Assembly (NCBI GenBank): GCA_903878085.1
Contig: CAIRGJ010000021.1
Location: 1 to 64,000 of the forward strand
DNA: 64,000 nt
Direction of reading: 5' to 3'
DNA from: an uncultured Hyphomicrobiales bacterium
GTDB lineage: Bacteria; Pseudomonadota; Alphaproteobacteria; Rhizobiales; Xanthobacteraceae
Positions 9,989-18,997 of this stretch are shown here, piece by piece. The notes under the pieces were generated by a model. The model saw only the letters and a program-made list of their open reading frames with translations. It was not told the DNA's origin and did no database searches. Both the position numbers and the translations under genes were made by a program. The stretch's first letter is position 1. Every line of letters starts with the position of its first letter.

Positions 9989-11233
9989 ATGTCGATGCCA
10001 GCAGCAGCGGACAAGTCGGTCATTGCCACATGGCGGACGCCGCTGGTCATCATGGTGTGCGGCTGTCTGATCGCGCTGATCAGCTTCGGGCCGCGCTCCT
10101 CGCTCGGCTTTTTCCTCAACCCGATGTCGCTGACCAACCATTGGGGCCGCGACGTCTTCGCGATGGCGCTGGCGATCCAGAATCTGCTGTGGGGCGTCGG
10201 ACAGCCTTTCGCCGGCGCTATTGCCGACAAATACGGCACCAATCGCGTGCTGGTCTTCGGCGCGATTTTGTACGCGGCCGGCATCGGCCTGATGGGTTAT
10301 TCGACGACGCCGGGGACTCTCGATCTGACCGCCGGCGTGCTGGTCGGCTTCGGGCTTTCCGCGAGTTCGTTCACCATCGTTATCGGCGGTTTTGGCAAAC
10401 TGCTGCCGCAGGAGTGGCGCTCGATCGCCTTCGGCGTCGGCACCGGCGCTGGCTCGTTCGGACAATTTATGTTCTCGCCGCTCAGCGTCGCCTTGATGGA
10501 CGCTTACGGCTGGCAGACCGCGCTTTTGATCTTTAGCGGCGTGTTGTTGCTGATCCTGCCGTTGTCGATGGCGCTGGCGACGCCGCGCCGCCCGGCAGGT
10601 AGCGTGAGCGCTCCGACGCAATCGGTGAAGCAGGCTTTGACCGAAGCCTTCGGCCATCGCTCCTATGTGTTGCTGGTGATCGGCTTCTTCACCTGCGGCT
10701 TCCAGCTTGCCTTCGTCACCGTGCATCTGCCGTCTTATCTGATCGACCGCGGCATCTCGGCCCAGGTCGGCGGCTGGACGCTTGCCGTCATCGGCCTGTT
10801 CAACATCGTCGGCTCGCTGACGTCCGGCTATCTCGGCAACCGGATGCCGAAGCGTTACATCCTGTCGATCATCTATTCGCTCCGCGCGCTGTCGATCGCG
10901 GTGTTCATCCTGACGCCGCCGTCGACCGCGGCGACCTTGATCTTCGGTGCGGTCACCGGGCTGCTGTGGCTGTCGACGGTGCCGCCGACTTCGGGACTGG
11001 TGGCGGTGATGTTCGGCACCCGCTGGCTGACCATGCTGTTCGGCTTTGCCTTCTTCAGCCATCAGGTCGGCGGCTTCCTCGGCGTGCTGCTCGGCGGCCT
11101 CGTGTTCGAACGCTGGGGCTCGTACGACCCGGTGTGGTGGCTGTCGGTGTTCTTCGGCGTGCTGTCGGCGATCGTCAATCTGCCGATCGTCGAGAAGCCG
11201 GTTGTGCGCGCCGCGGAACCGGTGCTGGCCTGA
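9989..11233 (+). CDS. MFS transporter, monocarboxylate/oxalate-type
   Basis: A 414-residue major facilitator with 12 predicted helices and the loop 2-3 signature [12 protein letters not shown]. The overall layout, with a short N-terminus before helix 1 ([20 protein letters not shown]), resembles the monocarboxylate/oxalate-formate carrier branch; the substrate is not evident. ATG 9989 follows CCGGAG by eight bases and is preferred over an upstream in-frame ATG at 9860. A palindromic repeat separates it from the oxidoreductase downstream. Confidence 0.85.
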   Translation: MSMPAAADKSVIATWRTPLVIMVCGCLIALISFGPRSSLGFFLNPMSLTNHWGRDVFAMALAIQNLLWGVGQPFAGAIADKYGTNRVLVFGAILYAAGIGLMGYSTTPGTLDLTAGVLVGFGLSASSFTIVIGGFGKLLPQEWRSIAFGVGTGAGSFGQFMFSPLSVALMDAYGWQTALLIFSGVLLLILPLSMALATPRRPAGSVSAPTQSVKQALTEAFGHRSYVLLVIGFFTCGFQLAFVTVHLPSYLIDRGISAQVGGWTLAVIGLFNIVGSLTSGYLGNRMPKRYILSIIYSLRALSIAVFILTPPSTAATLIFGAVTGLLWLSTVPPTSGLVAVMFGTRWLTMLFGFAFFSHQVGGFLGVLLGGLVFERWGSYDPVWWLSVFFGVLSAIVNLPIVEKPVVRAAEPVLA

Positions 11234-11244
11234 CTTTTTCGTTT

Positions 11245-11293
11245 GCGCATGATCTCGCCCGAAAACCGCTTCACACTTTTCGGGATCATGCGC
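11245..11293. repeat. Dispersed palindromic repeat, copy 1
   Basis: Outer arms GCGCATGATC (11245-11254) and GATCATGCGC (11284-11293) are exact reverse complements; inner arms CCCGAAAA and TTTTCGGG also pair. A second copy lies at 25801-25849 with the same core. This type of intergenic palindrome is familiar from rhizobial genomes. Confidence 0.8.
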
Positions 11294-11355
11294 TTGCGTC
11301 GCGTTGCGTGGCGCGCCAAGAATGCCCAAAAGGTCATAGGGCAGCGGGGCGCGAA

Positions 11356-12342
11356 GTGAGCACATTCAAAGCGATCGTGGTCGAGAAGGCCGAGTCCGGC
11401 ACCAAGGCGTCGCTGACCGATTTCGACGAAGCCAATCTGATGGACGGCGACGTTACCGTCGCGGTCGAGTATTCCACGGTCAATTACAAAGACGGGCTCG
11501 CCATCACCGGCAAAGCGCCGGTGGTGCGCCGGTTTCCGATGATCGCCGGCATCGATTTCGCCGGCACGGTCGAGACCTCCACCAATCCCGCCTGGAAGCC
11601 GGGCGACAAGGTGATCCTCAACGGCTGGGGCACCGGCGAAACCCATCTCGGCGCTTACGCTGAAAAATCCCGTGTCAAAGGCGACTGGCTGGTGGCTTTG
11701 CCTGCGACCATGAGCGCGTGCGAGGCGATGGCGATCGGCACCGCCGGTTACACCGCCATGCTGGCGGTGATGGCGCTCGAGCGCCACGGCCTGACGCCGG
11801 AGCATGGTCCCATTGCCGTCACCGGCGCCGCTGGCGGCGTCGGTTCGGTGGCGATCGCGATCCTGGCCCAGCGCGGCTTTGCCGTCAGCGCGGTCACCGG
11901 GCGGCCAGAGGAGGCCGATTATCTCAAGAGCCTCGGCGCCACCGAAATCGTCGAGCGCAAGGAGCTGTCCGGTCCGGTCAAGATGCTGGCCAAGGAGCGC
12001 TGGGCCGGCGGCATCGATGCAGTCGGCTCGACCGTGCTGGCCAATCTGCTGTCCATGACCCGCTATGGCGGCGCGGTGGCCGCCTGTGGGCTGGCGGGGG
12101 GCATGGATCTGCCGACCTCGGTCGCGCCGTTCATTTTGCGCGGGGTGTGTCTTTACGGCATCGACTCGGTGATGTGCCCGATCGAGAAACGCCGCGAGGC
12201 GTGGAAAAGGCTGGAAACCGGGCTGGACCGCCCCAAACTCGCCGCGATGACGCGCGAAATCGGCCTTTCCGGGGTTGCCGAGGCCGCCGCCGCGATCCTG
12301 GCGGGCCAGGTGCGGGGCCGCATCGTGGTCAAAATCCGGTAA
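11356..12342 (+). CDS. YhdH/AcuI-type quinone oxidoreductase (acryloyl-CoA reductase family)
   Basis: Medium-chain dehydrogenase of 328 residues. The GroES-like part includes [20 protein letters not shown], diagnostic of the YhdH/AcuI branch, and the NADPH-binding fold carries the glycine-rich [13 protein letters not shown]. No zinc-binding cysteines are seen, as is normal for this branch. AcuI reduces acryloyl-CoA to propionyl-CoA; YhdH members are also broad NADPH-dependent reductases, so the substrate here is inferred only. GTG 11356 gives the usual N-terminus ([11 protein letters not shown]); a long upstream in-frame extension overlaps the MFS gene in another frame and is rejected. Confidence 0.88.
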   Translation: MSTFKAIVVEKAESGTKASLTDFDEANLMDGDVTVAVEYSTVNYKDGLAITGKAPVVRRFPMIAGIDFAGTVETSTNPAWKPGDKVILNGWGTGETHLGAYAEKSRVKGDWLVALPATMSACEAMAIGTAGYTAMLAVMALERHGLTPEHGPIAVTGAAGGVGSVAIAILAQRGFAVSAVTGRPEEADYLKSLGATEIVERKELSGPVKMLAKERWAGGIDAVGSTVLANLLSMTRYGGAVAACGLAGGMDLPTSVAPFILRGVCLYGIDSVMCPIEKRREAWKRLETGLDRPKLAAMTREIGLSGVAEAAAAILAGQVRGRIVVKIR

Positions 12343-12444
12343 AGACGTTCAGGATTTGGCGACGAACGTTAGGCATAATGCGGTCAGGCTTGAAAAACGG
12401 GCCGCGGTTTCGCTTAAATAGTGGCGTCAGTCGGAGTTGAGTAA

Positions 12445-12912
12445 ATGTTGCGTTGGGTTGCGTTGACGGTCGGCCTGTTGGCCGCCGTACCGGCGGTCGC
12501 CGGCGAAATGAGTGCGGAAGAAGCCCGCCGTTTCGTCACCGGCAAGCTGTTCAATTACACTTGCTTCGAAGGCACCCGTGGCCAGGGCCGCGTGCTGTCC
12601 GACGGCTCGGTGATGGGCTCTATTCAGTTCCAGGGCGCCGGCCAGGTGCGCCATGCCGTGCTGCCGCCCGGCACCTTGCAGGTGAAGGGCGACGCGGTTT
12701 GCGCCTCGCTGCGCGGCCTGCCGATGCAGCCCTGCTTCAATGTGGAGCGCGTCGACAACAACACTTTCCGCGGTTCGGTGTCGGGCCTTGGTTTCGCGTC
12801 GTGTGAGTTCACCCGCCACAACGGCCGCAGCGCCGTGATCCGCAGCACGCAGAATACGCATTCGCCGGAGCCGCTGCGGCTGCGGCCGTCGATCACCGCC
12901 ACCAACAACTAG
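12445..12912 (+). CDS. Exported hypothetical protein
   Basis: A 155-residue protein with a clear signal peptide (MLRWVALTVGLLAAVPAVAG, cleavage likely after AVAG). The mature part has four cysteines (CFEG, CASL, CFNV, CEFT) that could form two disulfides in the periplasm. No family recognised. A 7-base-pair hairpin without a T tract (12913-12935) follows the stop codon. Confidence 0.75.
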   Translation: MLRWVALTVGLLAAVPAVAGEMSAEEARRFVTGKLFNYTCFEGTRGQGRVLSDGSVMGSIQFQGAGQVRHAVLPPGTLQVKGDAVCASLRGLPMQPCFNVERVDNNTFRGSVSGLGFASCEFTRHNGRSAVIRSTQNTHSPEPLRLRPSITATNN

Positions 12913-13010
12913 AGTTCCGCGCTCGCCACGGAACTTCGCGGCATTTCCCGTTTGTTAACGCGATTCACGTCCCCTCGCGGCTCCCTCAAAGGAGTGGAGC
13001 GGACTTTGGC

Positions 13011-13658
13011 ATGCGACGACTGCAACGCCTGATAGCGTTTGCGTTTGTATGCGTTGTTTCTCTGACCGTTTCCGCCCAAGCATCCGATTTCGACATGCGC
13101 TGGCGCAATCCGTTGCAGCCGTGCAATGGCGACTGTGCGATCTATGCCTTTGCCGGTTCACCGGTCGCGACCAACGTGCAGGATATCTTTTTCAAGCCGA
13201 TCGGACCGACGGCGTGGCAGTACAGCGGCGGCGGCATTGTCGGCGGCGCCGTGGAGCGCCGCATCGCCACCGTTTTCAACATCATCGACATCGAAGGTGA
13301 ACTGGGAACGGCCAGGCGTTTCGGCGATGAGACTGAAGGCGAATTCTGGGGTGCGTTCTATGTGCGCTGGACCGCGTTCCCGTGGAATAATCTTATTTAT
13401 ACGACGCTCGGTCTATCGACCGGGCTGAATTACGCCACCGGCATATCGGATTTTGAAAAGGCGCGCTCGGAACTCAACCCGCCGGCCGGCACCCATATCC
13501 AACATTATTTCTCGCCAGAGCTGACCTTCGCCTTGCCGGACCACAGGGAACGGCAACTAGTCGTTCGTCTGCACCATCGCTCCGGCGCCTACGGCCTCGT
13601 CAGCGGCGCGATGAGCGGCTCGACTTACATCACGGTCGGCGTTCGCGCCTGGTTCTGA
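13011..13658 (+). CDS. Outer-membrane beta-barrel protein, PagL (lipid A deacylase)-like
   Basis: A 215-residue exported protein: signal peptide (residues 1-24, ending VSAQAS) then alternating strands and a C-terminal aromatic residue (VGVRAWF), as expected for an outer-membrane barrel. Near the C-terminus the strand VVRLHHRSGAYG contains His-x-Ser at the place where PagL 3-O-deacylases carry their catalytic His and Ser, and a following SGAMSGSTY segment. The assignment to the PagL/acyloxyacyl-hydrolase-like group is an inference from this pattern and length. It could instead be a non-enzymatic barrel. Confidence 0.55.
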   Translation: MRRLQRLIAFAFVCVVSLTVSAQASDFDMRWRNPLQPCNGDCAIYAFAGSPVATNVQDIFFKPIGPTAWQYSGGGIVGGAVERRIATVFNIIDIEGELGTARRFGDETEGEFWGAFYVRWTAFPWNNLIYTTLGLSTGLNYATGISDFEKARSELNPPAGTHIQHYFSPELTFALPDHRERQLVVRLHHRSGAYGLVSGAMSGSTYITVGVRAWF

Positions 13659-13669
13659 TCGAAAAGCGA

Positions 13670-14146
13670 TCACGCGCCTGCGGGAAAAATCATGCAGGTC
13701 GTGCTGGCGTGAGCATAGAGCTTGCCGGCGCGATCCTTCAAATCGCCTTCCGACGTCGCTACGGTGCGGCCGTGATGGATGACGCGGCCTTCGGCGCGCA
13801 CCGGGCCGGTATTCTTGTCCATCGCGCGCACGTAATTGATCTTGAGTTCAAGCGTGGTCCAAGTGTCGCCCTTTTTCATGGTGGTGAAGATTGCGCAAGC
13901 CAGCGCGCTGTCGAGCATCGTCGCGGCGAAGCCGCCATGCACGGTGCCGATCGGATTGTAGTGCCGGAACTCCGGCAGGCCTTCGAACGCCGCCATGCCG
14001 TCCGCGGCCTCGGTCAGATGGAAGCCGACCAGTTCGGCAATCGGCGGCTGTGGCAGCGTGCCGTCGATGATGGCTTTGAGGAAGCCGAGGCCGTCATATG
14101 ATTTCAGGATTTCAGGCGTCACCACGCCGTATGTCATGTCATTCAC
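13670..14146 (-). CDS. PaaI-family thioesterase
   Basis: Hotdog-fold acyl-CoA thioesterase of 158 residues. The PaaI/4HBT signature is clear: YNPIGTVHGGFAATMLDSAL around residues 63-82, followed by the TTLELKINYVRAM strand and VRAEGRVIHHGRTVA. Such enzymes hydrolyse aryl- or short acyl-CoA esters, often as salvage of stuck CoA thioesters. Convergent with the barrel gene (11 bases between stops). Substrate not predictable. Confidence 0.9.
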   Translation of the reverse strand: MNDMTYGVVTPEILKSYDGLGFLKAIIDGTLPQPPIAELVGFHLTEAADGMAAFEGLPEFRHYNPIGTVHGGFAATMLDSALACAIFTTMKKGDTWTTLELKINYVRAMDKNTGPVRAEGRVIHHGRTVATSEGDLKDRAGKLYAHASTTCMIFPAGA

Positions 14147-14388
14147 AACGCCACTCCGTTGATTGCGGCCAGTCTACCGTGGAATGCCCGGCCGAATATC
14201 GCTGACGTGGCTTAATTGGCACACCCGCGCACCGAAATGTTCCGTCTGTGGAAAAAGGGCCTCGTTGGAATAGCCGCGCGCCGACGCCCCGATATAGAAA
14301 TTATCGTCGATCCCGTGTCCGTGGGATCGTGACGCATGAAGACTTGGAGTGGTTGTCAGCGTTTTTTTGGGGACAAATTGGGGGATCA

Positions 14389-14637
14389 ATGAACGTTCGG
14401 AAATTCGTGATTGCTCTGTCGGCGGCGGCGTTTTTGGCAGGATCAGTCAGTCAATCGAAGGCATTGCCTGCAGACCCAGTGGTGGTTGGCGGCACGTCGG
14501 TCGGTGCGGGCGTCTGGGTCGCCGGCGGCATTATCGGTGTGGCGGCGGCGCTGTGCGCCTATGACCTCGTTCTCAAATTCCAGGGCGTGAAGAATTGGGA
14601 CGGTACGGCGAAGACGTTGAAGGCTCGGCGTCACTAA
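14389..14637 (+). CDS. Small exported or membrane hypothetical protein
   Basis: An 82-residue protein with an N-terminal signal-like helix (MNVRKFVIALSAAAFLAGS) and a second, glycine-rich hydrophobic segment (VGAGVWVAGGIIGVAAALCA). ATG 14389 follows GGGGGATCA; the longer in-frame ORF from 14248 runs through AT-richer non-coding sequence and is rejected. It is closed by a clear intrinsic terminator. Function unknown. Confidence 0.65.
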   Translation: MNVRKFVIALSAAAFLAGSVSQSKALPADPVVVGGTSVGAGVWVAGGIIGVAAALCAYDLVLKFQGVKNWDGTAKTLKARRH

Positions 14638-14661
14638 GGCTAGCCGCAAGTGAGATTAACA

Positions 14662-14690
14662 GAGGTCGCCTCAATCAGGCGGCCTCTTTT
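14662..14690 (+). terminator. Intrinsic terminator
   Basis: A 10-base-pair stem (GAGGTCGCCT at 14662-14671 with AGGCGGCCTC at 14677-14686, one G-T pair) with a five-base loop, followed by TTTT. It ends the small gene at 14389 and sits between convergent genes. Confidence 0.8.
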
Positions 14691-14706
14691 CGTTTGGCGT
14701 TCGCAC

Positions 14707-15213
14707 TCACGCGATATTGAGGCGGAACGGGATGCCTTCTTCGGCGAATTGCGCCGGGCCGATGGCCTCGACGGCGCGCACCATGCGGCCGTCGCGCTTG
14801 AGCAGTTTGTCGGCGATTGAAACAATGGCCGCATTCGGCTGCGCGGTGCGCGAGGCGTCGCGGATCGCCTGCGCGATCTCCAGTTCGGAACGGTCGGGGT
14901 TGAGCGCGCAGGCGGCGGTGAAAGCTGCGGCGGTAGAGCGGCTGATGCCGGCGAAACAATGCACCACCATCGGCGCCGTCCGATCCCACTGGCCGACAAA
15001 TTCGATCAGTCGCTCGACGTGTCCCTGCGCCGGAACCGTACAGCCGTCGGCAGGCGCTGAGATGTCGTCGACCGCGAGAATGAGGTGGTTTTCGGCGGCG
15101 ATATGGCTCGGCCGCGTCACCCGGTCGGTGAGCCGCAGCAGCGTGACGATATGGCGGGCCTTGGTCTCATCGACCGTGGCGTAAAGGCGTGCGAGCGAGC
15201 AAACGTGAATCAT
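14707..15213 (-). CDS. Tyrosine/dual-specificity protein phosphatase-like protein
   Basis: A 168-residue cytoplasmic protein with the Cys-x5-Arg phosphatase loop VHCFAGISRSTAAA (Cys about residue 105, Arg about residue 111) and a preceding aspartate-containing segment that could supply the general acid (LAVDDISAPADG). It matches the short bacterial protein-tyrosine-phosphatase-like proteins found in Rhizobiales. Substrate unknown. It lies downstream of the HD-domain gene with a 36-base gap and may be the last gene of that operon. Confidence 0.82.
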   Translation of the reverse strand: MIHVCSLARLYATVDETKARHIVTLLRLTDRVTRPSHIAAENHLILAVDDISAPADGCTVPAQGHVERLIEFVGQWDRTAPMVVHCFAGISRSTAAAFTAACALNPDRSELEIAQAIRDASRTAQPNAAIVSIADKLLKRDGRMVRAVEAIGPAQFAEEGIPFRLNIA

Positions 15214-15249
15214 GAAGGCTTTCTAAGACGGCTTCAAGGCGATTGAAAG

Positions 15250-15864
15250 TCAGCTTCGTAGCAATTTCTCAAACCGCTCGCGGTATTTCTGCTCGGCGGT
15301 GCCGGCCGGCCAGGGCGTCAGGTAATCGCGCTCGATAGCGGCGGAGAATTTCGGCGGCGGGCCGAAGAATTTGCGCGCCTCGTCGTCGGCGAAACCGGCC
15401 AGCCGCGTCGCCTCCAGATAGGCCGCGGCGCGGTCGGCCGCCTTGATCATGGCGTGCATCGTCTCGGGTATTTTCGCCGGCAGGCCGAAGCGCAGATGGA
15501 TGGCGGCGAGCAGCCGGTTTTCCACCGCCTTGTAGCTGTCGCCGATCACCGCCTTGAAGGGCGAGATCATGTCGCCAATGACGTATTCCGGCGCGTCGTG
15601 CAGCAGCAGCGCCAAGCGGGCGTTGCGGTCGAGCCGCGGGGTCTTGGCGCGCGCCACCGCCTCGACCAGCAGCGAATGCTGTGCCACTGAAAAAATATGC
15701 GCGCCCTTGGTCTGCCCATTCCAGCGCGCGACGCGCGCCAGGCCATGCGCGATGTCTTCCAATTCGACATCGAGCGGCGAGGGGTCGAGCAGATCGAGCC
15801 TGCGGCCCGACAGCATGCGCTGCCAGGCGCGCTTTGCTTTGCTCGCGGCGGGCGCTTTGCTCAT
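15250..15864 (-). CDS. HD-domain phosphohydrolase (YfbR-like)
   Basis: A 204-residue HD-superfamily protein. Metal-binding residues are visible in VAQHSLLVEAV (His), LALLLHDAPEYVIGDMISP (His-Asp) and a later Asp in MIKAADRAAAYLEA, the pattern of YfbR-type 5'-deoxyribonucleotidases; nucleotide substrate is inferred from family. ATG 15864 overlaps the tag stop codon in an ATGA arrangement, indicating translational coupling. A longer ORF to 15933 would run into tag in another frame and is rejected. Confidence 0.85.
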   Translation of the reverse strand: MSKAPAASKAKRAWQRMLSGRRLDLLDPSPLDVELEDIAHGLARVARWNGQTKGAHIFSVAQHSLLVEAVARAKTPRLDRNARLALLLHDAPEYVIGDMISPFKAVIGDSYKAVENRLLAAIHLRFGLPAKIPETMHAMIKAADRAAAYLEATRLAGFADDEARKFFGPPPKFSAAIERDYLTPWPAGTAEQKYRERFEKLLRS

Positions 15865-16514
15865 GTGCGTTTGGCGGGCTTTTTGCCGGCGAGCTTTGTG
15901 CCGGCAAGCTTTTTCCCCGCAAGCTTGGCGCAAGCATCATGCCGATGGCACGTCACCAGATGATCGTTGACCATGCCGACCGCCTGCATGAAGGCATAGA
16001 CAATGGTCGGGCCGACGAATTTGAAGCCGTGGCCGAGCAGTTCCTTGGACATCGCGCGCGAAATCCCGGAGTCGGTCGGAATCTGTTTGCTGCTGCGGAA
16101 TTTGTGATCGTGCGGCTTGCCGTCGAGATGCGTCCACAACATCGCCGAAAATCCCGGGCCGTTGTCCATGATCTTGAGGAAAGCGCGCGCCGAATTGACC
16201 GCACCTTCGATCTTGGCGCGGTTGCGCACGATGCCAGCGTCCTGCATCAGGCGCTCGACCTTCTTCGGCGTGTAACGCGCGATCTTTTCCGGGTCGAAAT
16301 CGTCGAAGGCGGCGCGGAAATTGTCGCGCTTGCGCAGGATCGTAATCCACGACAGCCCGGCCTGAAAACCATCGAGCATCAGCTTCTCATAGAGCGCGCG
16401 GTCGTCCCATTCGGGCACGCCCCATTCCGCGTCGTGATAGGCGACGTAGAGCGGATCCGTCGTCGCCCAGGTGCAACGCTTGATGCCGTCGGCGTGCAGC
16501 AGCGGACCGCTCAT
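15861..16514 (-). CDS. tag: DNA-3-methyladenine glycosylase I
   Basis: Constitutive base-excision glycosylase that removes 3-methyladenine from alkylated DNA. The 217-residue product has the family N-terminus (RCTWATTDPLYVAYHDAEWG) with the zinc-binding Cys and His, and the C-terminal zinc ligands in NDHLVTCHRH. After the last ligand there is a lysine-rich tail made of KLAGK/KLAGT repeats ending KKPAKRT, not part of the usual Tag fold. Start and stop overlap the neighbouring genes by ATGA on both sides (16511-16514 and 15861-15864), a tight ygfZ-tag-HD operon. Confidence 0.93.
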   Translation of the reverse strand: MSGPLLHADGIKRCTWATTDPLYVAYHDAEWGVPEWDDRALYEKLMLDGFQAGLSWITILRKRDNFRAAFDDFDPEKIARYTPKKVERLMQDAGIVRNRAKIEGAVNSARAFLKIMDNGPGFSAMLWTHLDGKPHDHKFRSSKQIPTDSGISRAMSKELLGHGFKFVGPTIVYAFMQAVGMVNDHLVTCHRHDACAKLAGKKLAGTKLAGKKPAKRT

Positions 16515-17410
16515 GATGCGGCCTTGGTGTCGCCGGGCCACGGGAATGTCGCCCAATCCGGTTTGACCGGACGGATGACGACATTGCCGGCCATGAGTGG
16601 GGTGGCGTTCGCAAGCGCATCGGCGACGCGGTCGAGCCGCAGCAGCGCCAGGCCGCGGCCGTCATGCGCCGAGCCCATCGTGCCGACCGGCTTGTCGCCC
16701 GCCGTCACCGGCAAGCCGGCCAGCGGCGCGACATCGAATTCGATCGGCACCACGCGGTTGCGCGCGCCGTTGCGATGCTCGACCCGCGACACGACCTCCT
16801 GGCCGATGTAGCAGCCCTTGTCGAAATCGACGCCAGCGAGCTGATCCATGTCGGCTTCGTGCGGGAAGGTGTCGCCATAGCTGAAATCGTTGCCGCCGCG
16901 CGGCACGCCGAGCGCGATGCGGTGCGCGTCGTAGGCTTCCGCCGCGACGAGAGCAGCGCCGAGATCGGCGGCAGCTTCACCAGCCTGTTGCGGCGGCAGG
17001 ATGATGCGCTGGCCGAGCGCCGCCAGCCGCGGATCGATGAAACCCAGGCCGTAATCGCTGTTCGCCGGGGCATCGCTCGTGCCGCCCCAGACCGCCATCA
17101 CGCCGAGCACGTCCGACAGGTCCTCGATCGTCACCTTGGCGCGCAATTTGTAGAACTTGAGCTTTTCCACCAGCGCGGCGGCCAGCGCGCGCGGGCAGTC
17201 GAGGAAGAAGCCGCCGCCGTCCTCGGCCGGGGCTTCGGTGGCGATGAAATCCACAATGATCTTGCCCTGCGGCGTCAGCAGCGCGGCAAAGCGCGGCGCG
17301 CTTGGGCCGACCTTGCCGATATCGTTGGTCGCCAGCCCGTTGAGAAAGTGGCGGGAGTCGTCGCCCGCGACCTTGACCACACCTCGTTCGGGAAGCAGCG
17401 CTGCCTGCAT
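16511..17410 (-). CDS. ygfZ: YgfZ folate-binding Fe-S cluster assembly factor
   Basis: Tetrahydrofolate-dependent protein of the GcvT/YgfZ superfamily that supports [4Fe-4S] cluster enzymes. The 299-residue protein contains the family hallmark KGCYIGQEVVSR near residue 200 and a GcvT-like C-terminal barrel. ATG 17410 gives MQAALLPERGVVKVAGDD, the normal N-terminus; an in-frame ATG at 17425 would add five residues. First gene of the operon that continues into tag; divergent from pyrC across 102 bases. Confidence 0.92.
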   Translation of the reverse strand: MQAALLPERGVVKVAGDDSRHFLNGLATNDIGKVGPSAPRFAALLTPQGKIIVDFIATEAPAEDGGGFFLDCPRALAAALVEKLKFYKLRAKVTIEDLSDVLGVMAVWGGTSDAPANSDYGLGFIDPRLAALGQRIILPPQQAGEAAADLGAALVAAEAYDAHRIALGVPRGGNDFSYGDTFPHEADMDQLAGVDFDKGCYIGQEVVSRVEHRNGARNRVVPIEFDVAPLAGLPVTAGDKPVGTMGSAHDGRGLALLRLDRVADALANATPLMAGNVVIRPVKPDWATFPWPGDTKAAS

Positions 17411-17512
17411 GTGAATTCTCTGCATCCTAGGGTCTAGTCTCTTGCCAGAAGTCGCGGCGAAACGTAAGCGCTGTCGGGATAGCCTCAAGGCCCATTTTAG
17501 AGCCGGTTTAAC

Positions 17513-18850
17513 ATGGCCGAGACCTACGACCTGATCCTCAAGGGCGGCACCGTGGTCAACCACGATGGCGAGGGCCTGCGCGATATCGGCATCCGCGACG
17601 GCCGCTTTGCCGCCATCGGCGACCTGTCGCGCGCTTCGGCGGGCGAAGTGGTCGACTGCAAGGGCCTGCATCTGCTGCCCGGCGTGATCGACAGCCATAC
17701 GCATATGCGCGAGCCGGGCCTCACCCACAAGGAAGACCTGGAAAGCGGTTCGCGCGGGGCGGTGCTCGGCGGCGTCACCGCGGTGTTCGAGATGCCGAAC
17801 ACCGATCCCCCGACTATCGATGCTGCTGCCGTCGCTGACAAGGTCAAGCGCGGCCATCGCCGCATGCATTGCGACTTCGCGTTCTATGTCGGCGCCACGC
17901 GCGAGAACACCAAGGACCTCGGCGAGTTGGAAATGCTGCCGGGTGTCGCCGGCGTCAAAGTGTTCATGGGCTCATCGACCGGCTCGCTGCTGATCGAGGA
18001 CGACGACGGCGTGCGCGCCGTGCTCAAGGCGATCCGCCGCCGCGCCGCGTTCCATTCCGAGGACGAATACCGGCTGCGCGAACGCATGGCCGAGCGCATC
18101 GATGGCGATCCGCGCTCGCATCCGATCTGGCGCGACGCGACCGCCGCCCTGATGTGCACGCAGCGGCTGATCGCGCTGGCGCACGAGACGGGCAAACGCG
18201 TCCACGTGCTCCACGTCACCAGCCGCGACGAGATGGAGTTCCTCGCCGGCCACAAGGACGTCGCCTCGGCCGAATGCACGCCGCATCATCTGACCATGGC
18301 GGCGCCCGACTGCTACGACAAACACGGCGTCTACGCCCAGATCAATCCGCCGATCCGCGACGCCGCGCATCGCGAGGGCCTGTGGCGCGGCATCGCCCAG
18401 GGCGTGGTCGATACGCTGGGTTCCGATCACTCGCCGCACACCGTCGCGGAGAAATCGCAGCCTTATCCAAAGAGCCACTCCGGCATCACCGGGGTGCAGA
18501 CTTATGTTCCGATCATGCTCGATCACGTCAACGCCGGCCGTCTGACCTTGCAACGCTTTGTCGATCTCTCCAGCGCCGGCCCGGCGCGCGTGTTCGGCAT
18601 CGCCGCCAAGGGACGTATCGCCGTGGGCTACGACGCCGACCTCACCGTGGTCGACCTCAAGCGGCGCGAGACGATTACCAATGGCTGGATCGCCTCCCGC
18701 GCCGGCTGGACGACCTATGACGGTCTCAGCGTTACCGGCTGGCCGGTCGGCACGGTGGTGCGGGGCCACAAGGCGATGTGGGACGGCAACCTGGTTGCGG
18801 CGGGGCAGGGCGAGCCCGTGCGCTTCCTCGAAAGCCTGGCGGGCCGGTGA
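17513..18850 (+). CDS. pyrC: Dihydroorotase
   Basis: Amidohydrolase of 445 residues. The metal site is visible: DSHTHMREPG (two His), GVAGVKVFMGSS (bridging Lys), HVLHVTS and GSDHSPH (catalytic Asp). Its length and the class I layout fit dihydroorotase, which closes carbamoyl-aspartate to dihydroorotate in pyrimidine synthesis; allantoinase or dihydropyrimidinase are related alternatives. The DPP signature region (MPNTDPPT) favours dihydroorotase. No pyrB neighbour is present, so a salvage or duplicate role cannot be excluded. Confidence 0.87.
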   Translation: MAETYDLILKGGTVVNHDGEGLRDIGIRDGRFAAIGDLSRASAGEVVDCKGLHLLPGVIDSHTHMREPGLTHKEDLESGSRGAVLGGVTAVFEMPNTDPPTIDAAAVADKVKRGHRRMHCDFAFYVGATRENTKDLGELEMLPGVAGVKVFMGSSTGSLLIEDDDGVRAVLKAIRRRAAFHSEDEYRLRERMAERIDGDPRSHPIWRDATAALMCTQRLIALAHETGKRVHVLHVTSRDEMEFLAGHKDVASAECTPHHLTMAAPDCYDKHGVYAQINPPIRDAAHREGLWRGIAQGVVDTLGSDHSPHTVAEKSQPYPKSHSGITGVQTYVPIMLDHVNAGRLTLQRFVDLSSAGPARVFGIAAKGRIAVGYDADLTVVDLKRRETITNGWIASRAGWTTYDGLSVTGWPVGTVVRGHKAMWDGNLVAAGQGEPVRFLESLAGR

Positions 18851-18997
18851 CCCGCAGTTCCATTCGCAAGTTGTCCCCAAGCTTTTCATGCAACTCAGCT
18901 CTGTGGAATTGCAAAGCTGCCACGACCCGCTATCAACGGTACCCGAACACCCCTGTTTCGGCCGGGCTTTGCCGGGCTCAGGGGTCGAGTAACGCGC

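Noticed and set aside
10966-11355. N-terminal extension of the AcuI-like gene
   Set aside because: It overlaps the MFS gene in a different frame and the family normally begins at the GTG 11356 start.
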